From: Planococcus citri
Lineage: Eukaryota > Arthropoda > Insecta > Hemiptera > Pseudococcidae
Assembly: GCF_950023065.1 (NCBI RefSeq)
Contig: NC_088679.1
Coordinates: forward strand, 56,048,001 to 56,112,000
Direction: 5' to 3'
Length of the DNA: 64,000 nt
A program made the translations under genes and the position numbers. The notes under the pieces are model-generated. The model was given only the letters and a program-made list of their open reading frames with translations, was not told the origin of the DNA and did no database searches. Shown here piece after piece: positions 25,817 through 35,552 of this stretch; the first letter of the stretch is position 1; each line of letters starts with the position of its first letter.

Positions 25817-27106
25817 ACACACTGTAGCCTGGTTGTGTTCCGCGTCTCTGATTTAGACGGGCAATTGAAAATGTTGAGCTGTTTATGCGTGGGAATTTTC
25901 AAGTTTTTTCATCGAAGTATTTTTTTTCTTTTTTGAACAAAATTAGTGTGAATAAATACTTCATTTCAACTCATCCCTCTCCCACTCGCCCCAAAAAAAA
26001 CTTGTAGAGACTAGTAGAGCAGAAATAGTACCTTACTTTTAAAAAACAGCCCTTTTCCATTGTCAAACATTGAGAAATAAAACACTTTCTGCTGAATGAT
26101 ATATGTTGCATCTAAGTATCAATTCACTACTCAATCTCTTGCGATTTTCTCCTACCAACACTAGATTACCTACAATACATAACACACAATCATAGAAAAA
26201 AACACAAGGGAAATGTTGCGCTTTCTTTCTAGTTGGAAAGGTTAGGTTCCAGGTGTTGTTTCTGCTTCCAGATTATTAATAATTCATAAATATGCTTTGT
26301 ATACTTGTGTTCAACCTACATTCCTTCATTCCCTTGTGTGAACCCTTCCGCTGAAGGTTGGGATTTTGTTTTAAGAATGAAAGTTCCTCTCGAAACATTG
26401 TTACTTCCGGTGGACTTTCCATTTCTGCCTTCACATTCCGAAGTTGAATTTTCAATTTCGTGATGTTTGGCTTCATTCTAGTCATTATTAGGATTGTAGT
26501 TTGTGCAGGCATATTTTCACACATTTAGATATTTGTTACCTGCACATTTTTTACCATAGGGATAAGCAAAAGCGTTCTGAAACTTCGCCCCCCAGTTGGA
26601 AGGCCGACTATCAATCATTAATAATTCTAACTCAATCAAATGTTATGAACTGAGAAAAAACCTTACATTAAAAAAATTGCTCAGAACCATTTGTTGTTGT
26701 TAATTGAGGAACAAAATCAATCAAAATTATGGATGGGCTGTCTGCAGCAGCGGCGGCATCATTTATCGAATCCACAGTAACAACATTGACGTCTCTACTC
26801 TTATTTCCCTATTCAAATTTTCCAATGCTGTGTGGTCGGAATTTACTTCTTTCTGTTTTTTTCTACTTTTCTTGACTTTTCGTACTTGGTCCTTAGCCAT
26901 CTCTGGCAGCAGGCGTGAACTTTTTCTCTTTGACTGCTCGTTTTCCAGTTTATAGTTTTCACTTGAGGGGAAATATTTAAAAATTTGAAACAAACATCTG
27001 AAATGAAAATGAATGGAACTTAATTATAGTTGATTCGTTTTCGGAATCAGAACTCGTTTTGGATTAGTTTAATACTGGCATATTTAAAGCTGAAGTAGGG
27101 GTGCTG

Positions 27107-27307
27107 TTAATGCCTCGAGAATTCGGCAGTAGTCCGTTCTGGAGCATCTAAGTTTGGGAAATAAATTCCTTTGCATTCACCACCGGATTTACTACATCGT
27201 CCTGGTAGAATTACACTTTCCCCTACTGTATGGTATTTACGACATGCAGAGTAGCCAGAATGACCTTTGACACTCAGAATATACGAAGCAGCCGGAGCAT
27301 CCATCAC
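27107..27307 (-). pseudogene. En/Spm (CACTA)-like transposase fragment
   Basis: The 66-aa frame contains DAPAASYILSVKGHSGYSAC followed by PNLDAPERT. The arrangement DAPA...GHSGY..C(R)K...FP..DAPxRT is the conserved core seen in animal CACTA-type transposase-domain proteins. The expected second zinc-ligand region is altered (ACRKYH) and there is no upstream or downstream continuation in frame. I take it as a relic. Confidence 0.5.
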
Positions 27308-27442
27308 TATTTTATCAAGTAAAAAACGATAGGTACGCAGGTCAAAAGATGAGAATTTTGAATTGGGGTGAGTGATTTCGATTTCAAATATTTGCGATTA
27401 AGAAGATACTGAACAATGGTACCTATTTTGAAAATTAAACGG

Positions 27443-27997
27443 GCAAAATACGTTTTCAAAAGCTATAACAACCAAAATCCAATTTTGACCATGGGGGTCG
27501 ATAGTACTTTGAAAAATGAACAATATTACCAATTTTGACTTTTTGCCTAACTTGCAAATTGAAGAGGGTACCAATGATTTTTAAAATCGAAGAATCACGA
27601 TGAAAAAAAATTAATGCGGAAATGAATACTAACATCAAAAAATGAACAAATTTTGTTATGATCATTTTTTTTTTCTTACTCTAAAATTTAAAAAGTTTTT
27701 GGAATTCAAAATTTTTTGATTCGTCGAGAGTTTTATTAAATTGGCAATTTTTGAGTTCTAAAAACTTTAAAAAAAAATGATCGTAACAATATTTGTTCAT
27801 TTTTGACGTAGTAAAAGTAAGTATTCATTTTTGCATTTATTTTTTTCCTTTGCGATTTTTTGAAATTACTAATCATTCAATTTGCAAATTGGGCAAAAGG
27901 CCATGATAGAATATGTTTGATCGTTTTCCGAAGTACCCAAGCCCCCATGGTCAAAATTGGATTTTGACCCTCATGTTTTGAAAACGTATTTTGCCCC
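27443..27997. repeat. Palindromic foldback repeat
   Basis: Left arm GGCAAAATACGTTTTCAAAA, AATCCAATTTTGACCATGGG is inverted at the right as CCATGGTCAAAATTGGATTT and TTTTGAAAACGTATTTTGCC. The middle contains an inverted TTTGCAAATTG pair. No coding capacity. Confidence 0.75.
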
Positions 27998-30940
27998 TTC
28001 AATTTTGAAGATAAGCAACACGTTTACATAACCTTTTTTTCTTAAACCTGGTTGTATCCAAATCTCAAGTATTGCCATCCACTCACCGGACACCCATGTA
28101 CATTGTATATCCGATAATTTGTGTATGGAAAAGTGCACTCAAGAGTGTCACGAACTGCATTAATTTTTTTCCACAGGAGTAATTTTTTAAAGTAGTTTCA
28201 CTTTCCATACAAATCCCATCGATTATTCGCCTCCACATTTTGATGTTGTGCAATGATTGTTTTTTTTTTCACCAAAAAAATAGTGTTCTAGGTCAAGGGT
28301 ACGTCGTATTCGCGTATCTGGACGATTTGTCATCACTTGACAAAGTAAACCAGACTGTGCGTTTGAATTTTGTTTTGTCTGTATCACCTGGGGAACCGTA
28401 GGACGATACCGGTGCTACGAGATTATGACTCATGTACGATATAGGCATATAGGTAGTAGGTACATATCTGGTATACCTATAAATGCTCATTTACTCGATG
28501 TGTACATTTACTCATGCATTCCTAAGCTATGTATCATATGCGAGAGAAAAAAAAAGTCATACGCTTACTCGAAGCGTACACACGATGATGGATTCGTTAT
28601 TATTGTCCTCTCCCTTTCTTCTCCTATAATACAGCTTGTACGTAAAATAAAAAACGAAGTAAAATTATAATGGACTCGATTGTATTTAAGAAGTCATTTT
28701 AATTTTATACCTAGTACTTAAGTAAAAGTATAATAAATATGATAGATAGCTACTATGTGGTAATTACGAGAAGTTGACTCGATCGAAAGGTGTGCTTCAT
28801 TAGGCTTACTTTTTTGCATTTCCTGTATTGTCTTCCATTCTTCATCCTGTATAAATGTATGTACATGTAGTACCTACTACGTGGGGGTGCGTATTGTATA
28901 TTATGTTGGTTGTTGTCAATGTCAATGGATGATTGCGGTGTAATTGTAAGTACTTTGTGAAAAATTCTAACAAGACACGCAAATTTAATAACGCGTGTAC
29001 GCAGTAGGCTAAGTACATCGTATCGTACCTATACCTATTTGAAAAAAAAGCCTATGTTGTTGGTATGATGTAATTACATCATTATAAGAGGATGCACGTT
29101 GCTCGCTGGTGTTGTACGATTGCGGTTTTATTTCCTTCCTCTTTTTTTTTTTCAAATTGAACGTGTCGTGTTGTCGTACGCATATGTAATGGAGTTACCG
29201 CACACGTCACGTTTATTGCTGAAAAAAAAACCGAGCTGGATGAAGAGGAGGTGGTGGAGTGTAAGAAATATGCGATCATTAGATGGCGCGATGTTCGAAA
29301 GAGAATTACGATGCGGGTGGATGGACAGCAGTTTTTTATACTATGACATAATAATATTCTCAATTGCACTTAATGCACCCTTATCAGTTTAACCACATTT
29401 TGCCTATTGTAACATAGAATATGGATGGATATTCGCGAGCCTTGCCTTGTATGTATACAGTACGTAGGTAATGAAAGCTCAATTGTGGTAATTTACGATT
29501 ACATGCGAGGTGTAGTGTGCGAGGTTTTTACATGTACTTGCTAGAAAGACTTCCGTTTTGTTCGTTTAATTAAAACAGATCGCGAGTGTTGGCACTTGGA
29601 GCTGAAGTATGAATGAGATAGCGATGGTGAATTGGAATGATGTAGTAATTGAATTGAATGATTGGTGCTGGGTTTTGTTACTGGTGTGTTAGGATACTGT
29701 TCCTTGATTAGTAGGTAGTCTACGCAGTCCTGGTGCGAAAAAGTGTCAATTGAATGGGTCGTTTTTGAGGACAAAAAAAGAGGCTTTTCGTTAGTAGTAG
29801 GTATCTCATTGATATCCAAGAAATGGACATTTCGGATTTTTTGCTCGGCATGATAGAGATATGTAGCCTCAAAACTACCATTTTTTGAGGGGGGGGGGGG
29901 CAGTTTTATTAATTTGGTAGAGGACACTCTCCTGAGTATAGATAATTATTTACATATTTTTTGAGTGAGCTCCGGGTTCTAGAGCTATATAAAGTCATTT
30001 TTTTGCCAATTTTGTCACTTTTTTCACACGAAAACGACTCTGTGGAAGCAATGCGGCCTTCCGGACAAAAAATACGCTCCGAGAGATTCTCTTTCGGGTG
30101 CATCGTTTTCAGGTGAACGTGTTTTTTTGCGCCGTGTCAGATACTGCTTTGCATAAACGGCACATTTTTCACAAAGTGAGTTGAAATTTTACAAGAAAAA
30201 CGAAAATCTCAAAAAATTTTTTTTGAACATTTCATGAAAATTTTGAGCTAAAAAAAATTTATGGATATTTCTCAAGTACGGTATGTTTAGAGTTTCTTTC
30301 ACTACGAAAGGCCAGGTCGTCAAACATTTTGACACGCGAGTCGTGTGTATCTTGCTACCGAGTATTGCTGTTTCATTCGATCGACGGAATCTACTCCTAT
30401 TTTCAGGTGATTGTAAACATTGATCACTTCAGGCAATTTTCTTCGATTCTTTTTTGGGTCAACTACATGACTAACTATCGGCAGCAAGAGTTGGACTTGT
30501 TGATATCATAGCAATATTATAAAATTGAAAATCGAAAATAACTCGATTTTCAAATTTTTTGAACAGGCAGTTTATTTTGGAGACTGAATTTGATTTCTCA
30601 TTTCAAAAATGATTGATCATAATTTTTACGGGAGTCGAAAATCAAAATTCGGACATTTACTGCTTATTCACATTAGATCGTAAATTTTATCTTTAGGTAG
30701 GTAATTAGAAATAGAATTCTTTTTTTTCAATTTTTAGTTTTTTAGCCAAAATGCAACAAATTTTAAGAAATTATTACTTTATTGCTTTCATTTATTTTTT
30801 AAATTGTTTTTAGAGATAAATAGCCTAAATTATATGTGCTGTCTATCAGCTGAAAAAAAAAATATTTCTTTTCAATTTTCATCATAATCTATTGTAATTA
30901 GTAATGCAGCCCCGGATCTGAATAGTTTTATAAAAACGGA
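27998..30940. other. Non-coding stretch
   Basis: No gene supported. Paired frames on opposite strands at 29082-29392 and the 29541-29927 frame have Ser/Thr/His-rich low-complexity translations with no motif or splice support. Confidence 0.4.
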
Positions 30941-30943
30941 ACC

Positions 30944-31168
30944 TTTATTAAAGCTTCCGAGAAAGCTTTCATGATGACATCTGTTTTCATTTCTTCTTTG
31001 AGTCTGAGTAGTTCAGTGACAATCATTGTAATACCAGGAATAACCTTGGACATCGTTGCTTGTTTGCTGAGTTCCAAACTTCTTGTAACTTGTTCAAAAA
31101 CTTTTTGACACTACCAATTTTTCAACGAGTTCATTCTCTTCTGCTGATAACGAAATACTCAAATTGTC
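30944..31168 (-). pseudogene. hAT-transposase-like relic interrupted by the LTR retrotransposon
   Basis: Minus-strand segment with SISLSAEENELVEKL, then after a one-base frame break FEQVTRSLELSKQATMSKVI and LRLKEEMKTDVIMKA, ending at a stop. The SKxATxSKVIP phrase resembles the central part of hAT/ZBED transposases. The LTR element begins immediately upstream at 31169. Assignment to hAT is by resemblance only. Confidence 0.4.
31165..31168. repeat. Target site duplication TGTC (left)
   Basis: Matches TGTC at 41825-41828, directly outside the two LTR ends. Confidence 0.85.
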
Positions 31169-31438
31169 TGAACCGGGTACTTAATGAGCTTTTTACTTCC
31201 ATAAATTAGAAATAAATAAATGTAAGACTTCTTTATCTCAGGGCGTTTAATAATACTTTCATATAACATGACATCTTTACATAACGAATAAAAAGGTAAT
31301 AATAAGAAAAAATACGTTAACTTCAAAATACAATAGTTTTACTAGCGACGTTGCCAATAATCTAAACATTCTGTAATCTAACTTTGAACTTTACTCGAGC
31401 TATATTGACATATTTTTGGCGGAGGAGGTGCCGTTTCA
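31169..31438 (-). repeat. 3' LTR (270 bp)
   Basis: Starts TGAACCGGGTACTTAATGAG and ends GAGGTGCCGTTTCA. Identical to 41555-41824. Confidence 0.95.
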
Positions 31439-31450
31439 CTGCCCCAACTG
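31439..31450 (-). other. Candidate polypurine tract
   Basis: On the minus strand CAGTTGGGGCAG abuts the 3' LTR. It is short and not purely purine, so the assignment rests on position. Confidence 0.4.
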
Positions 31451-32102
31451 TCTCGGCGCGAGGCACGAGAAGAGGGACAGTTCCACAAACACCCCCTGCC
31501 CCGACTCGACTAATTAAAAAGAAGCACCCGAATAGAACGAAATGATAGAAAAAAAATATCACAAAGTAACTTATAAATAATAGTAGTAATTTCTATTCTA
31601 AAAACTCTTTTTATAGTACGTCGAGTCGCACAAGAAAATCAAAATACTGAGCAAAAAAAAAATTGAGGTAAAGTGCCTCGATTAACGTAGAGGTATCACA
31701 GGTACTAATTACTCCGTACGAAATAAGTTTAGATAAGGACTAAGAACTAGTATATAAAGCTCAGTCGAGCTTACAAAATAATTATAAAAAGACAGAAAAA
31801 ATAAACGAAAACAACAGCAAAAAAAACACAGCTCTATCTTCGGTTGAGCCCATTCTAACAGACTGTAAACAGCAACAGCCATAATATCATCGGAGAAGGT
31901 GAAGTTATTTCTAATCGTCGAGGATAAGATGAGGTTCGTGTATTAGTTTGATTCGAATCGCATTTGTATATTCGTTATGAAAATACAGCTTATTTGAATT
32001 GGGACGTTTGTAAAAAAGGTAGCCGACATAGCTTTCATCAACATTTTCAATGTTCTTAACTCAAAATACACAGCGGTCGTCAGAGAGTTCTCTTGCTAAG
32101 CG
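31451..32102 (-). other. 3' non-coding part of the retrotransposon
   Basis: Between the last ORF and the 3' LTR. It holds A-rich stretches and a GTTATTTCTAATCG motif at 31903 that recurs at other ORF boundaries of the element. No gene seen. Confidence 0.6.
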
Positions 32103-33894
32103 TCATAGGTTCTCATTAAAGATGTTGGATCTGATATCGTTCTGGTACACTACGGATTCAAACAAATTCGGATTCGCATGCTCGACTCTCAGGGAACTTC
32201 GTACTCGGGGTAGTGTCAGAATTCGAACTGTCTCATATTGTTGTTTTAACTTTTTTAGTATGATTTCAATTTCCCTCGACAGGTCATCGTTGCTGTAACT
32301 GCTATTTTGTACGTCGATCCATCCGAAGCTTATTATGCTCGATCTATTTTGAAAGTTGTTGATGTCCAGGTAGTTTTTCAGTTCTGAGATTGTGTAACGA
32401 ATGTTTACCCCTTCCACTAGCTCTAGTAAGCTCTTTTCTTTATTTTCCATTAATGAGTCGCGAACCATGTACGCTACAAATCCATCTCCTAGCAGTCTAC
32501 AGCTGTTAAAGTGACCGAAGAGTTTATCGTCTATCATTCGTATTGCGAGGATGCCGGTTACTACATAATCGGTGTTGAATTTACCCATTAGGTACTTGGA
32601 AACACGCCTGAGCTGTAAGGATAGGACTGTCGATTGTTGGATACAGAGTTGGCGCGATTCCTCGGTTCGTCAGAATCGGATTCCTGAATTACGATTCCCA
32701 TACCTGAGAGAATCGGGATTCTCCACTCTCGATTCTTTCACAGAGTGAATCCGGTTCTGAATCCGATTCTTTAGCGGTTCTCGATTCCCTCCGATTCCGA
32801 TTCCCAAATACTAATTTTTTTCAACTTCAGGACTTGACAAATGAATTTTAAATGAAATCAGTAATTTCCCCAACTAGGTATATGATCATTTTTCATGTTC
32901 TATTCTTTCGTTTGTGGCTGTGAGTAGGGAATTGCAGAGAATCGCGAGGGCGCGATTCTCCATTAAAGAGAATCCGATTCTTGCATTGCGCGATTCTTTC
33001 ACTGCATAGAATCACTGATTTGCAATATTATCACACAACAGCCAATCTTTAAAAAAATGTCACCAGTCTCAAACTACAAAATGCAAATGCATCACTAAAA
33101 GCCATTAAAAACAGTGCATTTTACTGTTTCAACACGTGAATAATACCTGCAAGGAATCGCAGGGAATCGAGAAGGTGCGATTCTCTATAAAAGGGAATCG
33201 GATTCCTGCGTTTTCCGATTCTTTCGACTTGAAGAACCGCGATTCGAATCCGATTCGAATCGTGAGAATCGGATTCTTTCTCGATTCTTTCGCGCGATTC
33301 GAATCGCGCCAACTCTGGTTGGATAGCATCTTCTTCTCGATTCCGAAAATAATTCTGTTGTCTGATAAGATCGAGGTTTCGTTTACGGGACTCCTGCAAT
33401 TGCCGCCCAATTCGCTCGTTTTCTTCGTTGTATCGATCTCTTTCCTCTTGGAGTTTCTGTTGGTACTGCCTTCTCTCATCTCTTTCCATATCGATTATAT
33501 TGCTCAATTCTTCGTTCTCTTCTTTCAAACAACAGATGGTGTAATCACGGTCTTTTACCTTTATTTCTACTATGCGGACTTGTTCCGTTAGGTTAGCGAT
33601 AATTTTCTCGTTCCTGTATTCGGATAAAGGTACTCTGTTCGATTCGTTGAGTTTGCACTGAAGGTTTTTCGATCGTTTCTCCAATTCGTCGACACGCTTT
33701 TGTAGCTCCTCTGCTCTTCGATTCGCGGACTTATTATCCTCCTTTAATTGACCGATGATATCCGACTTTTGTTTTAGTTTAATCTTTAGGTCGCTGATTG
33801 ATCGATCACTGTAAGAGTTGCGGTCATCGCGATAGAGGTAGCTCTTTATTATTCGCCCGTCTGACACTCTGGAAATTGTTGAAATAGGACGCAT
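32103..33894 (-). pseudogene. Coiled-coil accessory ORF of the retrotransposon, split by a MITE
   Basis: Two coding parts, 33894-33318 and 32643-32103, lie either side of a MITE. Removing the MITE and one copy of its 8-bp duplication would leave both parts in one frame of about 373 codons, as the insert plus duplication (682 bp) accounts exactly for the frame difference. The N-terminal part (about residues 30-190) is a long charged coiled coil. The C-terminal part has LLGDGFVAYM, ISFGWIDVQN and ILTLPRV, spaced like blocks I, III and the following strand of SGNH/GDSL hydrolases but with the Ser and Asn/Asp positions altered. No signal peptide or transmembrane segment is visible, although the ORF sits where env would be. 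Its role is unknown; the SGNH link is a hypothesis. Confidence 0.65.
32644..33317. mobile_element. hAT-type MITE nested in the retrotransposon
   Basis: 674 bp with perfect 17-bp inverted ends CAGAGTTGGCGCGATTC / GAATCGCGCCAACTCTG, flanked by an exact 8-bp duplication GTTGGATA at 32636-32643 and 33318-33325. Eight-base duplications and CAG-starting ends are typical of hAT. The interior is packed with GATTC/GAATC motifs in both orientations, probably subterminal transposase-binding repeats. No transposase; frames at 33129-33591 are by-products. Confidence 0.93.
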
Positions 33895-34238
33895 CGTATC
33901 GGTAGAAGTAGTTGTTATTTCTGATTAGTGGATTACGTATAGTATTTATTTCTAATCACCACCGAAGTATTTCGCAGTAACACTCTTCGAACAGCAAAAA
34001 CGTTGACACTTATACATTCGCGTAAAGAAACACTTCAAAATTAGCCACAATTAATAAGACGTAAGTAAAGCCATCAAACACATAAAACACATTACCTAGA
34101 ATAATTTCGATACGCATTTCCTTCAATTTCCTTCAAAGTTCTGGAAATGTAAATTTTATCTTTTTGTTATCAGTTGATTTTTGGCTTTTCGTTGTTTTGG
34201 TGTTTGAGACAGTTGTTTTTGGCTGTGTGACGTTTCGG

Positions 34239-35552
34239 TTAGTTCCATCCTCTTACTATTCGGTAATATTCTTCTGTGGAGAATTTCTCTTTTAGATTAT
34301 ATCTAAGAAGTTGGCGCGTTGATGTTGGGATGTTTTGCTCGTATTTAATTTTTCGAATTTCTGCTGCTGTTTTGAATAATTCATCTTCGCCAATTTCGTT
34401 TTCGATTCTCATTAGTTCTTGAGTGTAATTGCTTTCGATCGGTATCGGTGAATTAGAAATAATCATGTTGATGGTAAGTACATTTTTCGTTGGTTTTTCC
34501 TTTGGTGGCCGACCTCTCTTTTTCTTCGCTTGAATAATATTTTTTAATTGTTTCAATTTAGATGGATTCGTTTGCTCATCATTCCATCCTAAATAATCAC
34601 TTTCGGAAGCTGCCTCCTGTTGTACCAATTCGAGCTTTCTGCGGTCATCGATCCGTTGTTGAAATGTTCTTTTATCAAACGGTGAGGTATATTTGATATT
34701 GTCTTCGAGTAGTTGAACTTGTTCTTTTTTCGCGTAAATGGTCGTTTGTCGAAGATTAACAAATTTTATGTCGTCGTTTTCTTCTGTTTTGTAATTTCTA
34801 ACTAGGTAGCAGTTGACATCGACCTGTTCTTCTACTATAAATGGGCCAATGCGTTTCGGATAGAATTTACCGGCTAAGAATCTGTTAGTGTTACTATGTA
34901 GATGAGTAGAAATCATTACTAGATCTCCTTCTTGGAGTCGCTTTTCTGGATCGTCGTTCTCGTTGAATTTTTGCTCTTGTATGATCCATAATTCCAGTTG
35001 TTTCAATCGAATAAGTTTATGGATTTTTTCACGCTTAGTCTCTTGAGGTAAGTTCAAGATTTGTTCATGATCATCGCCATAAACAGCTTGCTTTGCTAAT
35101 TTATCAGCCACAACGTTTGTGAAATCGTATTTGTGACCTTTTGTATGAATAATTTCTACATAACGCATTCGACTTTTTAGTTCCTTTATTTCTAAAAGGA
35201 GGTCTTTATGAGCTACTAATTTCCTCGACGCATTTTTCCATTCATTCAGTTCGTACTCGAGTGTTTTATCGATAGTTTGTTTGGCATATAACGAGTCAGT
35301 CAGAATTTTTAATTTCCGGTGATCGGTTTTCCAAAGAACAGCAAGTATTGTCTCTTTTATTGCGTAGAGTTCGGCCAAATTATTCGTCGGTTTCTGTTTG
35401 TTCAATCGTTGCGAGATGTTGTACCTACTGGTTGGTTTAAAACAAACACCAATTCCGGCGACAGCATCGTCGCTACCGTTCGCCTTACATGCCCCGTCTG
35501 TAGCTGCCCATAGGAATCCACCTTTATCAATATACAATTCGCCATTGAGCAT
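34239..35552 (-). CDS. Retrotransposon ORF with intact second RNase H, GPF/Y module and AT-hook
   Basis: The frame is open from 35582 (the upstream slippery site); first ATG at 35552, 437 codons from there. Residues about 15-165 form a cellular/archaeal-style RNase H with the four acidic residues in order: ATDGACKANG, NNLAELYAI, ILTDSLYA, VVADKLAKQA, plus HTKGHKY. Residues about 205-275 carry GDLVMISTH, KFYPKRIGPFIVEE and NCYLV, the integrase C-terminal GPF/Y module of Gypsy elements. At about 335-346 KKRGRPPKEK is an AT-hook. So this extra RNase H lies between the integrase core (previous ORF) and the integrase C-terminal module. Expression probably needs frameshifting from the upstream ORF, though internal initiation at 35552 is possible. 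Confidence 0.88.
   Translation of the reverse strand: MLNGELYIDKGGFLWAATDGACKANGSDDAVAGIGVCFKPTSRYNISQRLNKQKPTNNLAELYAIKETILAVLWKTDHRKLKILTDSLYAKQTIDKTLEYELNEWKNASRKLVAHKDLLLEIKELKSRMRYVEIIHTKGHKYDFTNVVADKLAKQAVYGDDHEQILNLPQETKREKIHKLIRLKQLELWIIQEQKFNENDDPEKRLQEGDLVMISTHLHSNTNRFLAGKFYPKRIGPFIVEEQVDVNCYLVRNYKTEENDDIKFVNLRQTTIYAKKEQVQLLEDNIKYTSPFDKRTFQQRIDDRRKLELVQQEAASESDYLGWNDEQTNPSKLKQLKNIIQAKKKRGRPPKEKPTKNVLTINMIISNSPIPIESNYTQELMRIENEIGEDELFKTAAEIRKIKYEQNIPTSTRQLLRYNLKEKFSTEEYYRIVRGWN

Noticed and set aside
29082..29392. Overlapping ~95-aa frames on both strands
   Set aside because: Paired chance frames with low-complexity translations and no splice or domain support.
33121..33591. Opposite-strand frames over the hAT MITE and the coiled-coil ORF
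   Set aside because: They are by-products of the GATTC-rich MITE and antisense of real coding sequence.
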